Notes: generated by a model not told the origin, from the letters alone. A DNA stretch of 64,000 nucleotides from Niallia sp. FSL W8-0635 (GCF_038007965.1 NZ_JBBOYD010000001.1:226501-290500); one strand, 5' to 3'; shown: positions 25,003-34,517, counted from the stretch's first letter. Program-made: numbers and translations.

Positions 25003-26826
25003 TTAATAAACATCACGTTGATAACGTTTGTTTTGATTCATAGCTGCTACATATTCTTCCGCTTTTTCTAATGACATTTGACCTTCTTTTTGAATAATAG
25101 CAAGAAGTGTTTGATGGACATCGTGTGCCATATGCTTTTCGTCTCCACAAATATAGAGAACCGCGCCTTCTTCTAGCCATTCAAATAGCTCTTTACTATG
25201 TTCAAGCATGCGATGCTGCACATAGACTTTTTCTGCCGTATCCCGGGAAAAAGCAATATTCATCTTTGTTAATACACCATCTTTAAGCCAATTTTGCCAT
25301 TCTGTTTGATAAAGAAAATCTGTCACAAAATGTTGGTCTCCAAAGAAAAGCCATGATTTTCCTGTAGCGCCGATTTCTTCTCTTTCTTGTAAGAATGAAC
25401 GGAATGGTGCTACCCCTGTTCCAGGACCAACCATAATAATCGGGGTATCTGGATTTTCAGGAAGCTTGAAATTTTCATTGTTTTGTACATAAATTGGTAG
25501 TTTGTCACCAGGCTGAATACGTTCAGCGATTTGAACGGAGCATACTCCATTGCGGTCTCGACCGTTTGCATGATAACGAACAGCACCGATAGTTAAATGT
25601 ACTTCATCTGGATTTGCTTGATAACTGCTAGCGATTGAATAAAGACGCGTCGGCAGTTTGCGAAGCAAGGATACAAATGTTTGTGCATCTATTTGTATCG
25701 GTCCAAAATCTTGGATAAGGTCTAGTAGGTCACGACCATTCAAATAAGCTTTTAATTTATCCTCGTTCCCTTTAGCTAGTAGTTCATCTAAAGATGGATT
25801 GGAGGCTATTTCGGAAAACTTTTGCAATAGTGGCTTTGTTAGTACAGTAATTTCGTAGTATGTTAACAAAGCTTCACGAAAAGCAAGAACTTCTCCCTGT
25901 TTGTTAATTGTTACACTCTCTGTTGGAGAGAAGCCTAATTCTGTTATTAAAAGCTCTACTAGCTCAGGATCGTTATTCGGGAATATTCCTAGGCTGTCCC
26001 CTGGCTGAAAGGAAATTCCTGCATCCTCAATAGAAAGCTCTACATGTAGGGTCTCTTTATTTGAACCACGGCCATTGAGATTAATAATGTCTAATACTTC
26101 AGCATAATAAGGATTACTGCGAGAATAGCCAGAATCTTGAATGGAAAGTGCTGTTGGGCTAATGGCAGTAGATACTGTTGATTTCGATTGGAGATTCAAG
26201 CCACCAACTATTCCTTCAAACCATTCACTTGCGGGTTCATCAAAGTCGAGATCACAATCAACACGTGGATAAAGTCTAGTTCCACCTAGTTCTTCTAAAC
26301 GCTCATCAAATTGCTTTCCTGTTTCACAAAAGAATTCATAAGAACTATCGCCAAGCGCCAAAACAGAATAATGAAAATCCTGTAGTTTAGGTGCTCGCTT
26401 CCCATGTAGAAACTCGTGGAAGGCAATTGCAGTATCTGGTGGGTCACCTTCCCCATGTGTACTAACAATAATAAGAAGATTTTGTATTTTTTTAAGATTA
26501 TTCGGTTTAAAGTCACTCATTGACTGCACGGTAACATTAAATCCTAGTTCTTTTAAGCGATTGCCATGATTTTTGGCAAGGCTTTGTGCATTACCTGTTT
26601 GTGATCCAAAGAGAATGGTAATGTCTTTTGTTATTGGATCAGTTGTCTTTTGTTCCGTTAATTCTGTAGCTAAATTAGGTGTCCCCTCTGTTGCGACAAC
26701 TGTCGTGGAAGCAGATAAGTAGCCACTCAGCCAAATTTTTTGTGATTCTGTTAAATTTGGTAAAAGGCGGTTTAATAATTCTGTTTGTTCTTGATTAAAC
26801 GGACTGTTTATTACTTGAAGCTGCAA
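25003..26826 (-). CDS. cysJ: Sulfite reductase (NADPH) flavoprotein alpha-subunit
   Basis: 607 residues from TTG 26826, which follows GAGGTGA by five bases and gives the start MQLQVINSPFNQEQ as in Bacillus CysJ; an in-frame ATG 33 bp upstream is less likely. Domains: flavodoxin with FMN (ILFGSQTGNAQSLAKNHG, about 80-97), CPR-type FAD-binding/connecting domain (RLYSIASS about 397), and NADPH-binding ferredoxin reductase end (GPGTGVAPFRSFLQER). Passes electrons from NADPH through FAD and FMN to CysI. First gene of cysJI; regulated probably by the divergent cysL. Confidence 0.96.
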   Translation of the reverse strand: MQLQVINSPFNQEQTELLNRLLPNLTESQKIWLSGYLSASTTVVATEGTPNLATELTEQKTTDPITKDITILFGSQTGNAQSLAKNHGNRLKELGFNVTVQSMSDFKPNNLKKIQNLLIIVSTHGEGDPPDTAIAFHEFLHGKRAPKLQDFHYSVLALGDSSYEFFCETGKQFDERLEELGGTRLYPRVDCDLDFDEPASEWFEGIVGGLNLQSKSTVSTAISPTALSIQDSGYSRSNPYYAEVLDIINLNGRGSNKETLHVELSIEDAGISFQPGDSLGIFPNNDPELVELLITELGFSPTESVTINKQGEVLAFREALLTYYEITVLTKPLLQKFSEIASNPSLDELLAKGNEDKLKAYLNGRDLLDLIQDFGPIQIDAQTFVSLLRKLPTRLYSIASSYQANPDEVHLTIGAVRYHANGRDRNGVCSVQIAERIQPGDKLPIYVQNNENFKLPENPDTPIIMVGPGTGVAPFRSFLQEREEIGATGKSWLFFGDQHFVTDFLYQTEWQNWLKDGVLTKMNIAFSRDTAEKVYVQHRMLEHSKELFEWLEEGAVLYICGDEKHMAHDVHQTLLAIIQKEGQMSLEKAEEYVAAMNQNKRYQRDVY

Positions 26827-26895
26827 CACTTTCACCTCACAAGGATAATAACATTTCATGTCGAAGTTTGATTAGTAAGATAATTCTTGAGATTT

Positions 26896-26923
26896 ATTTT
26901 ATAATGAAAAAAGAGGATTGTCA
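26896..26923 (-). promoter_or_regulatory. cysJ: Putative cysJI promoter
   Basis: On the minus strand TGACAA (26918-26923) and TAAAAT (26896-26901) are 16 bp apart, about 70 bp upstream of the cysJ start. GTGACA with TATAAA at 15 bp is an alternative reading. Confidence 0.4.
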
Positions 26924-27312
26924 CTGTATTTTTATTAATCCCATCAGACAAATCGGATTAGAAAATCAAAAGGGCCTGTTTCTATTTAGAACAAAGTCAG
27001 GAATATGTTTTCTAAAGGATTTAAGTTGTTTCTAATAGATAAAATTAATGCTAATAGTGGATTAACAATAACTTGTGACGGAATACTGTATAGGCGTTAA
27101 ACAAAAGAAAAACGCCCAAACCATCCTCATATTACACGTATACTAATTGTACTTTACTGTAAATGAAAGAATTAGTAAAATACATATAAATTATTGTAAC
27201 TATTAGTAATATTAATAATTAGAAAGCTACCGTTCTATTTTGTTTAATATCCAGAAAAATACAAAGGATTCTACTTGTCAAATCTAGTTTGAAATTAATG
27301 GAGGGAGAAAAC
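26924..27312. other. Divergent cysJ-cysL regulatory region
   Basis: An AT-rich gap with no convincing ORF. It should hold the CysL binding sites and the cysL promoter. Near cysL I see several ATTAGTAAT/TATTAATAAT-like AT-rich stretches (27195-27225) but no sequence I can firmly assign. Confidence 0.4.
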
Positions 27313-28206
27313 ATGCAGTACGACGCATTAAAAACATTTGTGACCCTTGTTGAAGTGAAGAATTTTACAAAGACAGCAGAAATGCTGCTTATGTCTCAAC
27401 CGAGCGTTAGTTTACATATAAAAAATCTTGAAAAGGAATTTCAAACAAAATTACTGGACCGGTCCCCTAAGTATTTAAAGGTAACGCCAACAGGTCAAAT
27501 GCTCTATGATTGTGCGGTTCAAATGATTCGCTTATATGATCAGACAAGACAGCATATTATGGAGCACCACCATGCAATCAAAGGGGAGTTGAAAATAGGG
27601 GCTAGTTTTACGATTGGTGAATATATTCTTCCTTCCTTATTACTTGATTTGCAAAAGCAGCATCCAGAATTGCAAATACAAGTAACGATAGGAAATACAG
27701 AAGAAATTGTTCAAGCAGTAAGACTATATGAAGTAGACATTGGTTTAATTGAAGGACAAACAAATGATAAGGATTTGCAGGTTATTCCTTTTATGGAAGA
27801 TGAGCTATATATTGTCGCTTCTAGGAATCATCCATTAGCAAACCGCAAAGAAATTTCGATTTCTGAACTCCATGATCAAGCATGGATTACAAGGGAGGTT
27901 GGATCAGGGACGAGAGAATACTTAAACCATGTCATTCGTTCCAATGGCTTAAGAGCCCAATCCTTCTTAACCATTAGTAGTAATCAAGGAATTAAGGAAA
28001 CATTAATCAATGGAAATGGCTTATCACTATTATCTAAAAGCGTGATTGAACGAGATGTAAAGAACGGGAATCTGTGTATTATTCCAGTAGTAAACACTCG
28101 ATTCACAAGAAGACTGTCTTATTTATTTGCCCCTATTATGAAGGAAAAACAAAATGTTCTTACCTTTATAGAGACGTTAAAGGAGACTTTCCCCTATAAT
28201 GATTAA
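27313..28206 (+). CDS. cysL: LysR-type regulator of sulfite reductase
   Basis: 297 residues from the ATG after GGAGGGAG (upstream in-frame TTG rejected). N-terminal winged HTH (about 1-60; FTKTAEMLLMSQPSVSLHIKNLEKEF), then a two-lobed effector domain (about 90-295; GELKIGASFTIGEYILPSLL). It has the length and flow of B. subtilis CysL (YwfK), which activates cysJI, and here it is divergent from cysJI, which supports the name. Effector uncertain. The divergent layout suggests control of both directions from the shared gap. Confidence 0.9.
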   Translation: MQYDALKTFVTLVEVKNFTKTAEMLLMSQPSVSLHIKNLEKEFQTKLLDRSPKYLKVTPTGQMLYDCAVQMIRLYDQTRQHIMEHHHAIKGELKIGASFTIGEYILPSLLLDLQKQHPELQIQVTIGNTEEIVQAVRLYEVDIGLIEGQTNDKDLQVIPFMEDELYIVASRNHPLANRKEISISELHDQAWITREVGSGTREYLNHVIRSNGLRAQSFLTISSNQGIKETLINGNGLSLLSKSVIERDVKNGNLCIIPVVNTRFTRRLSYLFAPIMKEKQNVLTFIETLKETFPYND

Positions 28207-28275
28207 TATCATTGGCTGTTTTCTAAAGGATTGTTGTTTTTTCAATAGGAAAAAAGAATTAGTTGGTAAAATGGA

Positions 28276-28376
28276 GCAGCCGGAATACACGAATGCTCCT
28301 ATGGGATTAGCGAGACAGCCTGAGACCCAGGAGGCTCAGCGCGAGCCCCACGGAAAGCGAAGTGTATTCTGGCTGC
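28276..28376. repeat. Bacillaceae interspersed hairpin repeat (about 100 nt)
   Basis: The ends GCAGCCGGAATACAC (28276-28290) and GTGTATTCTGGCTGC (28362-28376) are complementary. The interior has TGCTCCTATGGGATTAGCGAGACAG and GAGGCTCAGC...CCCCACGGAAAGCGAAG patterns familiar from dispersed Bacillus repeats. Higher GC than its surroundings. An ORF running through it (28199-28450) is not a gene. Confidence 0.7.
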
Positions 28377-28473
28377 GGGTAATCGGAACAAACTTTACGA
28401 AAATAGCCATATTATTTAAAGTGGACATATGTATAACGGCAAGTAATTAACATCATCCTAAAGGAAAAAGCGG

Positions 28474-28534
28474 AAAATCCTTCTTATATCATAGAAAAAA
28501 TACTAGTGTTTGTAGTATGATAACAAAGGATTTT
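28474..28534 (+). promoter_or_regulatory. Structured leader of the ECF S-component gene
   Basis: AAAATCCTT (28474-28482) pairs with AAGGATTTT (28526-28534), and inside it TATCATA (28487-28493) pairs with TATGATA (28516-28522). It lies 50 bp upstream of an ECF transporter S component, a place where riboswitches are common, but it matches no class I know. Confidence 0.35.
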
Positions 28535-28585
28535 ATTAAAAGAAGGAAAAGTGGTGCATCAGCTTTTCTAAATAAGGAGAACTAC

Positions 28586-29179
28586 TTGCCTATGAAGAAA
28601 CGAAACAAAACAACTCGCTTAGTTCTATTAGGGCTGCTTACAGCAATTATTATTATTCAAACCATTGTTCCGATATTAGGATATATTCCGACTCCTATAC
28701 TTAGCTTAACGATTATTCAGGTTACGGTTATTATTGCAGCTATCGTATTAGGACCAGTAGATGGTGCAATTATTGGAGGCGTTTGGGGAGTTATTACATT
28801 TGTACGTGCGTTTACCTCTCCAACAAGTCCCATTGCGCCAATCATTTTTACAAACCCATTAATATCTGTTTTTCCAAGAGTAATGATTGGAGTAGTGGCA
28901 GGGCTTTTATTTTATAAAGTGCTGAAGGATAGAGTGAATGAGACGGTCGCGATGAGTATTTCTGGTGTTGTTGGATCGTTAACGAATACGATTCTTGTTC
29001 TAGGCTTTGTTTATTTATTCGTGCGCGATTCGTATGCGAATGCTATTGGAGTAAATGTAGAGGATTTACTTCCAGCAATATTAGCAATAGTGGGTACAAA
29101 CGGAGTACCAGAAGCAATTATTTCTGGCATTCTTACGCCAATCATTGCAAAGCCCTTATTGAAAATAGGAAGAAAATAA
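28586..29179 (+). CDS. ECF transporter S component
   Basis: 197 residues from TTG 28586, five bases after AAGGAG; ATG 28592 would give 195. About six hydrophobic helices. The family pattern is visible: LVLLGLLTAIIIIQTIVPILGYIP at the start, GPVDGAIIGGVWGVITFVRAF, and FPRVMIGVVAGLLFYKV. S components capture a vitamin or other micronutrient and dock to the shared EcfAA'T energising module, not present here. The look is closest to pantothenate-type (PanT) S components, but the substrate is not certain. Monocistronic with a strong terminator. Confidence 0.83.
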   Translation: MPMKKRNKTTRLVLLGLLTAIIIIQTIVPILGYIPTPILSLTIIQVTVIIAAIVLGPVDGAIIGGVWGVITFVRAFTSPTSPIAPIIFTNPLISVFPRVMIGVVAGLLFYKVLKDRVNETVAMSISGVVGSLTNTILVLGFVYLFVRDSYANAIGVNVEDLLPAILAIVGTNGVPEAIISGILTPIIAKPLLKIGRK

Positions 29180-29188
29180 AGAAATGGG

Positions 29189-29220
29189 AAATAGCTGATG
29201 TAAATGTCAGCTATTTTTTT
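29189..29220 (+). terminator. Terminator of the ECF S-component gene
   Basis: AAATAGCTGA and TCAGCTATTT form a 10-bp stem with an 8-base loop, followed by a T-run, 9 bp after the stop codon. Confidence 0.88.
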
Positions 29221-29400
29221 GCGAAAAAAAGGAATTATTTTTATAATAATGGTCATGCACCGGAAAAATATTTCTCTATATATTAAAGAGAGGGTATTCC
29301 CACTAACAAAGTAGGAGTTAATAAATATAATTCCGACTAAACAACTAGAAAAACTTATTGACAATAATAGCAATTATGATAAAATTTAGAAAATAACAAT

Positions 29401-29506
29401 GCTTATCAAGAGAGACTGAGGGAATTGGCCCAAGGAAGTCCGGCAACCTGCTAAAATGCAAGGTGCCAAATCCAACAAAATGGATAACCATTTTGAAAGA
29501 TAAGGT
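29401..29506 (+). ncRNA. SAM-I (S-box) riboswitch
   Basis: All S-box landmarks occur in order: closing stem CTTATC...GATAAG, AGAGAGACTGAGGGA, TGGCCC, GTCCGGCAACC, AAGGTGCCAAATCC, and a variable P4 arm. It binds S-adenosylmethionine and then favours the terminator at 29523. It leads the yezD-cysH-cysP-sat-cysC-siroheme operon, as in B. subtilis, where the cysH operon is an S-box operon. SAM sufficiency would thus shut off sulfate assimilation. Confidence 0.96.
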
Positions 29507-29522
29507 AAGGAATAATTACCTG

Positions 29523-29550
29523 ATATCTTTCCAAATGGAAGGATATTTTT
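29523..29550 (+). terminator. S-box expression-platform terminator
   Basis: ATATCTTTCC (29523-29532) pairs with GGAAGGATAT (29537-29546) over a 4-base loop and runs into TTTTT. It starts 17 bp after the SAM aptamer. Confidence 0.85.
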
Positions 29551-29690
29551 ATCGTTTAGACAGGATATTTTACAAATAGCAAAAATAATTCGAGCAGTCA
29601 TTTGGTAAGAGTTTTCAGGTTTAAAATATGTCTGGTGTAAGGGCTATTCAAATGTTTTATAAGATTTCACCTTTTTTAAGGAGGGATTTG

Positions 29691-29840
29691 TTGGTGGGGG
29701 AAACAAATCAGCTGGACAAAGTGAAAACTCAATTAGAGGCAATTTTAAAAACAATGAAATATGGATCTGTCACGTTAGTGGTACAGGATGGGAAAATAAT
29801 TCAAATTGAAAAAAATGAAAAAATACGCTTAGGCAAGTAA
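29691..29840 (+). CDS. yezD: YezD-family (DUF2292) small protein
   Basis: 49 residues from TTG 29691, six bases after AAGGAGG; TTG 29688 and GTG 29694 are alternatives. The body LEAILKTMKYGSVTLVVQDGKIIQIEKNEK is the DUF2292/YezD pattern, a short beta-rich protein often placed under S-box or sulfur control in Bacillales. Function unknown. It sits between the SAM riboswitch and cysH, with a terminator after it. Confidence 0.8.
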   Translation: MVGETNQLDKVKTQLEAILKTMKYGSVTLVVQDGKIIQIEKNEKIRLGK

Positions 29841-29893
29841 AAGGAAGCATTCTTGTATAAGGCGTTATAAAAGAAGCTGACTAGACAAACTAG

Positions 29894-29934
29894 AGGCAAC
29901 TTTAACTGAGAAAGTGGGTTAAAGCTGCCTTTTT
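29894..29934 (+). terminator. Terminator between yezD and cysH
   Basis: AGGCA.CTTTAAC pairs with GTTAAAG.TGCCT and is followed by TTTTTA. It would make yezD a short transcript with only partial read-through into cysH, unless cysH has its own promoter, which I cannot find in the 50 bp between. Confidence 0.75.
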
Positions 29935-29985
29935 ATATAAAATGGCGCATAATCTACATTTCATAATGGTATTGGAGGATTGTTT

Positions 29986-30702
29986 ATGAGTGAGTTATTA
30001 ACCTATGAAACGATTGATACGTATCCTCCGGTTGACTTTTCAAGTGAAACGGAGACAAAGGGTGCATTAGAGGTTTTAAAATGGGCCTATGATACGTATA
30101 AAGATGATATTGTTTATGCTTGTAGTTTTGGAATTGAAGGAATTGTGCTAATCGATTTAATTTCCAAAATAAAAAAAGATGCTCAAATTGTTTTTTTAGA
30201 TACGGATGTACATTTTAATGAAACCTATGAATTGATTGAAAAAGTAAAAAAACGTTATCCGGATTTGCAAATAGAAATGAAAAAACCGGCCATAACATTG
30301 GAAGAACAGGCTGCCCAGTATGGGGATGAGCTTTGGTTATCCAATCCAAATAAGTGTTGTGAAATTCGGAAGGTAATTCCTTTAAATGAAGTGCTATCTG
30401 AGCCGGTTGCTTGGATTTCTGGCCTTCGAAGAGAACAGTCTGAATCAAGAAAAAATACACAATACCTTAACAAAGATAATAAATTCAAGTCCATTAAAGT
30501 TTGTCCACTTATTCATTGGACATGGAAAGATGTTTGGAGATATGCCCATAAGAATTCTCTTGATTACAATATTCTTCATGATAAGGGCTATCCTAGCATT
30601 GGATGCAGAACATGCACACAGCCAGCCATTAATATGGATGATTTACGTTCTGGAAGATGGACAGGAAAAGGAAAAACAGAATGCGGGTTACATTTACAAT
30701 AA
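29986..30702 (+). CDS. cysH: Phosphoadenylyl-sulfate (PAPS/APS) reductase
   Basis: 238 residues from ATG 29986, seven bases after GGAGG. PP-loop-type fold with [10 protein letters not shown] (about 43), [22 protein letters not shown], and the [4Fe-4S] cysteines KCCEIRKV and CRTCTQP, plus the C-terminal catalytic ECGLH. The cluster-containing form reduces APS and often PAPS to sulfite with thioredoxin. It is the first enzyme gene after the S-box and yezD. Confidence 0.96.
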   Translation: MSELLTYETIDTYPPVDFSSETETKGALEVLKWAYDTYKDDIVYACSFGIEGIVLIDLISKIKKDAQIVFLDTDVHFNETYELIEKVKKRYPDLQIEMKKPAITLEEQAAQYGDELWLSNPNKCCEIRKVIPLNEVLSEPVAWISGLRREQSESRKNTQYLNKDNKFKSIKVCPLIHWTWKDVWRYAHKNSLDYNILHDKGYPSIGCRTCTQPAINMDDLRSGRWTGKGKTECGLHLQ

Positions 30703-30721
30703 TGAGTAGAGGTATAGGGGT

Positions 30722-31798
30722 ATGATTGTTATTTTAGCAGGTATTATGTCATTGTTTTTTGCAATGAACATTGGCGCAAGTGGTGCAGCAGCAAGTCTTG
30801 GTGTTGCATATGGATCAGGCGCCATTCCCAAAAAGAGAGTTGCTCTACTGATATGTGCAGTTGCGATCTTTCTTGGGGCAGTTATTGGGGGAAGCGAAGT
30901 AGTAAAAACAGTTGGGGAAGGATTAATTCCAAGTGATATCCTTAATGCCAAAATAGTCTTAATTATATTGTCGTCAGCTGCCCTCTCATTATTTATCGCT
31001 AATATAATGGGAATCCCCCTATCAACAAGTGAAATTACAGTTGGTAGTGTAGTAGGAGTAGGTGTAGCCTTTAAAAGCTTATTTATAGCGAATATATTAT
31101 GGATTGTTTTCTTTTGGATTCTAGTTCCAATCGTTTCATTTCTAATCGCGCTAGGGGCTGGAAAATATATAAGAAAGCTTGAAAGTCAAAATGAATGGAT
31201 TCGTAATCCAGGCAATGAAAAATATTTATCTATTTTTGTTATTATCGTTGGCTGCTTTGAAGCTTTCTCTGCTGGGATGAACAATGTTGCAAACTCTATT
31301 GGTCCATTAGTTGGCGCTAATATGATATCCATGCAAACAGGAGTAGTTGTAGGTGGATTTTTCATTGCAATCGGAGCTTTTTTGTTAGGCGGAAGAGTAC
31401 TACAGACAAATGGAAAGAAAATTGTCCAATTTAGCAAGCTTGAAGGAGGACTCATTTCAGGAACAGGTGCAACATTAGTAATGATTGCTTCTATATTCGG
31501 ATTACCAGTGCCATTAACGCAGGTCACAAGTTCCGCCATTATCGGGATAGGTGTATCGAAGAATGGTTATGGAATGCTGAAAAAGAAATTAGTGCTCAGA
31601 ATATTTAAGGTATGGATTGTTTCTCCAGTCCTATCTCTAGTCATTTCCTATAGTTTAGTTCAACTGTTCATTGAGGCAGATATCTACAATGTGCTCATAA
31701 TACTTAGTGTTTGTATTGCTACACTTGGAATTATTAGCTTGATGAAAACCATACGCGAAGATAACAGTACCATTTATGAAGATGGTGGCGGGATTTAA
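30722..31798 (+). CDS. cysP: Sulfate permease of the PiT family
   Basis: 358 residues, about ten membrane helices. PiT signatures occur as an inverted pair: FAMNIGASGAAASLGVAYG near the N-terminus and GMNNVANSIGPLVGAN near residue 190. In a cysH-sat-cysC context this is CysP, the B. subtilis-type sulfate permease, rather than a phosphate transporter. ATG 20 bp after cysH. Imports sulfate for the downstream Sat and CysC reactions. Confidence 0.94.
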   Translation: MIVILAGIMSLFFAMNIGASGAAASLGVAYGSGAIPKKRVALLICAVAIFLGAVIGGSEVVKTVGEGLIPSDILNAKIVLIILSSAALSLFIANIMGIPLSTSEITVGSVVGVGVAFKSLFIANILWIVFFWILVPIVSFLIALGAGKYIRKLESQNEWIRNPGNEKYLSIFVIIVGCFEAFSAGMNNVANSIGPLVGANMISMQTGVVVGGFFIAIGAFLLGGRVLQTNGKKIVQFSKLEGGLISGTGATLVMIASIFGLPVPLTQVTSSAIIGIGVSKNGYGMLKKKLVLRIFKVWIVSPVLSLVISYSLVQLFIEADIYNVLIILSVCIATLGIISLMKTIREDNSTIYEDGGGI

Positions 31799-31859
31799 TC
31801 TTGCTACCTTTTAAAAAAGTTACTACTAATAAACAGCCAAAGAAAGGTGTGCCAAAAAA

Positions 31860-33008
31860 ATGTCATTAAGTCAACCACACGGTGGAAAATTAATTAATTT
31901 ATACGATCCTAAATTTGATGTATCCGAACTAAAGGTAGAATTAGAAATTGATACAATTGCACTTAGTGATCTAGAGCTGATTGGAAATGGTGCTTATAGC
32001 CCGCTAACAGGATTTCTATCACAAAAAGATTATGAAGCAGTTGTTGAAAACATGCGCTTATCTACAGGAGAAGTGTGGAGTATCCCTATTACACTACCTA
32101 TTTCAAAGGAACAATCAGAAAAAATCGAACTGCATGATACAGTAAAATTAGTATACCAAGGAGAAGTTTATGGTGTACTGACAGTGGAAGATATGTACAT
32201 TCCAAATAAAGATAAAGAGGCAGTATCTGTTTATCGAACAGATGATTTAGCACATCCTGGTGTGAAGAAAATGTTTGACCGAGGAAATATTTATCTAGGT
32301 GGACCAATCAAACTAGTAAAGAAAGTAGAAAAAACAGATTTTAGTAGTTTTTACTTGGACCCAGCTGAAACGAGAGCAGTGTTTGCGGAGAAAGGCTGGA
32401 AGACCGTAGTTGGATTCCAAACGCGAAATCCTGTTCATCGTGCCCATGAATATATTCAAAAATCAGCACTTGAAATTGTCGATGGTCTATTTTTAAACCC
32501 GTTAGTAGGAGAAACGAAGTCGGATGATATCCCAGCAGATGTGCGTATGGAGAGCTACCAAGTATTATTGAAAAACTACTATCCAGAAGATCGTGTTTTC
32601 CTAGCTGTATTCCCAGCGGCTATGCGATATGCTGGACCAAGAGAGGCTGTATTCCATGCGATGGTTAGAAAGAATTATGGTTGTACCCATTTTATCGTAG
32701 GTCGTGATCATGCTGGAGTAGGAAGCTACTATGGAACCTATGATGCCCAAAGAATTTTCGATCAATTTACACAGGATGAACTAGGGATTAATCTATTATT
32801 CTTTGAACATAGTTTCTATTGTAAGAAATGTGAGAACATGGCTTCTACAAAGACATGTCCACACGGCAGTGAATATCATGAGATTTTATCAGGTACAAAG
32901 GTTCGTGAGCTTTTAAGAAATGGAGAAATTCCACCAAGCACATTCAGCCGCAAAGAAGTAGTGGAAGTGTTAATCAAAGGATTACAAAAACAAAAAATCC
33001 ATTCTTAA
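31860..33008 (+). CDS. sat: Sulfate adenylyltransferase
   Basis: 382 residues, single-chain ATP sulfurylase. Motifs: [12 protein letters not shown] (about 182-193, nucleotide-binding with the HxxH-like site), [12 protein letters not shown] (about 280), and the zinc-type cysteines in [16 protein letters not shown] found in Bacillus forms. Makes APS from sulfate and ATP. ATG after AGAAAGGTG. Between cysP and cysC in the operon. Confidence 0.97.
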   Translation: MSLSQPHGGKLINLYDPKFDVSELKVELEIDTIALSDLELIGNGAYSPLTGFLSQKDYEAVVENMRLSTGEVWSIPITLPISKEQSEKIELHDTVKLVYQGEVYGVLTVEDMYIPNKDKEAVSVYRTDDLAHPGVKKMFDRGNIYLGGPIKLVKKVEKTDFSSFYLDPAETRAVFAEKGWKTVVGFQTRNPVHRAHEYIQKSALEIVDGLFLNPLVGETKSDDIPADVRMESYQVLLKNYYPEDRVFLAVFPAAMRYAGPREAVFHAMVRKNYGCTHFIVGRDHAGVGSYYGTYDAQRIFDQFTQDELGINLLFFEHSFYCKKCENMASTKTCPHGSEYHEILSGTKVRELLRNGEIPPSTFSRKEVVEVLIKGLQKQKIHS

Positions 33009-33022
33009 AGGAGAGAGAACTG

Positions 33023-33628
33023 TTGAGCCAAAGTACAAATATCACATGGCATGAACATGCTGTAACAAAGAAAGATAGAAGAGAAAAGAATAAGCATCAT
33101 AGTTATGTATTATGGTTTACCGGGTTATCTGGTTCTGGAAAATCAACGGTTGCCAATGCTGTAGCGAAAAGATTATTTGAAGAACAGACGAATAGCTATG
33201 TATTAGACGGGGATAATATTCGTTTTGGAATAAATAAAGATTTAGGATTTTCGGATGAGGATCGTAAAGAAAATATTAGAAGAATTGGTGAAGTAAGCAA
33301 GCTTTTTGTAGACAGTGGGCAAGTTGTACTTACTGCCTTCATTTCTCCATTTCGAGAAGATCGTGATAGAGTAAGAGCTTTATTGGAAGAAAATGAATTT
33401 ATTGAAGTATATATTAAGTGTTCCATAGAGGCATGTGAAGCGCGTGACCCGAAAGGCTTATACGAAAAGGCAAGAAAAGGAATTATTAAAGACTTTACTG
33501 GAATTAGTTCTCCATATGAGGAGCCCCTTCATCCAGAAATAATAGTAGACACAGAGAAACATTCTATTGAAGAATGTGTGGAACAAATCGTACAATATTT
33601 AAAAGAAAAAGAATATTATATCTCTTAA
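33023..33628 (+). CDS. cysC: Adenylyl-sulfate kinase
   Basis: 201 residues; start is TTG after AAAGGAGAG. P-loop GLSGSGKST (about 34-42), [15 protein letters not shown], and [11 protein letters not shown], ending in the [18 protein letters not shown] segment typical of APS kinases. Phosphorylates APS to PAPS, the substrate for CysH. Fourteen bp after sat. Confidence 0.96.
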   Translation: MSQSTNITWHEHAVTKKDRREKNKHHSYVLWFTGLSGSGKSTVANAVAKRLFEEQTNSYVLDGDNIRFGINKDLGFSDEDRKENIRRIGEVSKLFVDSGQVVLTAFISPFREDRDRVRALLEENEFIEVYIKCSIEACEARDPKGLYEKARKGIIKDFTGISSPYEEPLHPEIIVDTEKHSIEECVEQIVQYLKEKEYYIS

Positions 33629-33632
33629 TGTA

Positions 33633-33698
33633 GGGATAAGGAAAAACCTGAGCGTGGTCTATACAAATACAACCCGTTCATCGGTATTTCCTTTCCCC
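33633..33698 (+). repeat. Hairpin between cysC and the SUMT gene
   Basis: GGATAAGGAAAAACC and GGTATTTCCTTTCC are complementary apart from one bulge and one mismatch, with about a 35-base loop; CCACTTTTTC follows. It could be a partial terminator that lowers siroheme gene expression relative to the upstream genes. Confidence 0.45.
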
Positions 33699-33743
33699 AC
33701 TTTTTCATTAATCTTAAGAGAAACAACAAGAAGGGTGGATAAA

Positions 33744-34517
33744 ATGGGGAAAGTATATCTAGTTGGTGCAGGGCCAGGAGATCCAGATTTAATAACGGTA
33801 AAAGGACTTAAATGTATTAAAAATGCAGATGTTATTCTATACGATCGTTTGGTAAATCGAGAGTTATTAGAATATGCGAGACCTAAGGCTGAACTAATTT
33901 ATTGTGGCAAGCTTCCCCATCACCATGCTATGAAGCAGGAATTAATCAATCAAACGCTGGTTAAGTATGCTAAAAAAGGAAAAATCGTAACAAGGCTAAA
34001 AGGTGGTGATCCCTTTGTATTTGGAAGGGGCGGGGAAGAGGCAGAAGAATTGGCAAAAAATCAGATTCCCTTCGAAATCGTCCCAGGCATTACAGCAGGA
34101 ATTGCTGCTCCTAGTTATGCAGGAATCCCAGTAACACACCGTAATTATGGATCATCCTTTGCCTTTGTAACAGGGCATATGAAAAATGGAGAGGAAGACC
34201 ATATTAAATGGGAGGCACTTTCTCAAATTGATACTCTTGCAATTTATATGGGAGTGAAAAATTTACCGTATATCCAATCAAAGCTTTTGGATCTGGGCAA
34301 AAATGGAACAACACCTGTTGCTTTAATTAATTGGGGAACAACCTTTCAACAAAAGACGATTGTAACGGATTTACAGCATGTAATACAGGATGCGGAAAAA
34401 GGGGAAATTGAAAATCCATGTATGATTGTAATTGGGGAAGTTGTAAAAATGAGAGAGAAAATCCAATGGTTTGAAGAAAGCTTCGGAGAAACCATTGCTA
34501 AAGAGGTAGTTTTATAA
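33744..34517 (+). CDS. ylnD: Uroporphyrinogen-III C-methyltransferase
   Basis: 257 residues from ATG 33744 after AGAAGGGTGG (an in-frame ATG at 33654 adds an unlikely 30 residues). SUMT/CobA features: VYLVGAGPGDPDLITVKG at the N-terminus, DVILYDRLV, GGDPFVFGRGGEEAEE and PGITAGIAAPSYAGIPVTHR. Uses two SAM to make precorrin-2, the first step to siroheme. Its position matches B. subtilis ylnD. The stop overlaps the next start (ATAATGG). Confidence 0.95.
   Translation: MGKVYLVGAGPGDPDLITVKGLKCIKNADVILYDRLVNRELLEYARPKAELIYCGKLPHHHAMKQELINQTLVKYAKKGKIVTRLKGGDPFVFGRGGEEAEELAKNQIPFEIVPGITAGIAAPSYAGIPVTHRNYGSSFAFVTGHMKNGEEDHIKWEALSQIDTLAIYMGVKNLPYIQSKLLDLGKNGTTPVALINWGTTFQQKTIVTDLQHVIQDAEKGEIENPCMIVIGEVVKMREKIQWFEESFGETIAKEVVL

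Noticed and set aside
28199..28450. 83-codon ORF overlapping the cysL end
   Set aside because: It runs through the dispersed hairpin repeat and has no ribosome site; its protein has no coherent composition.
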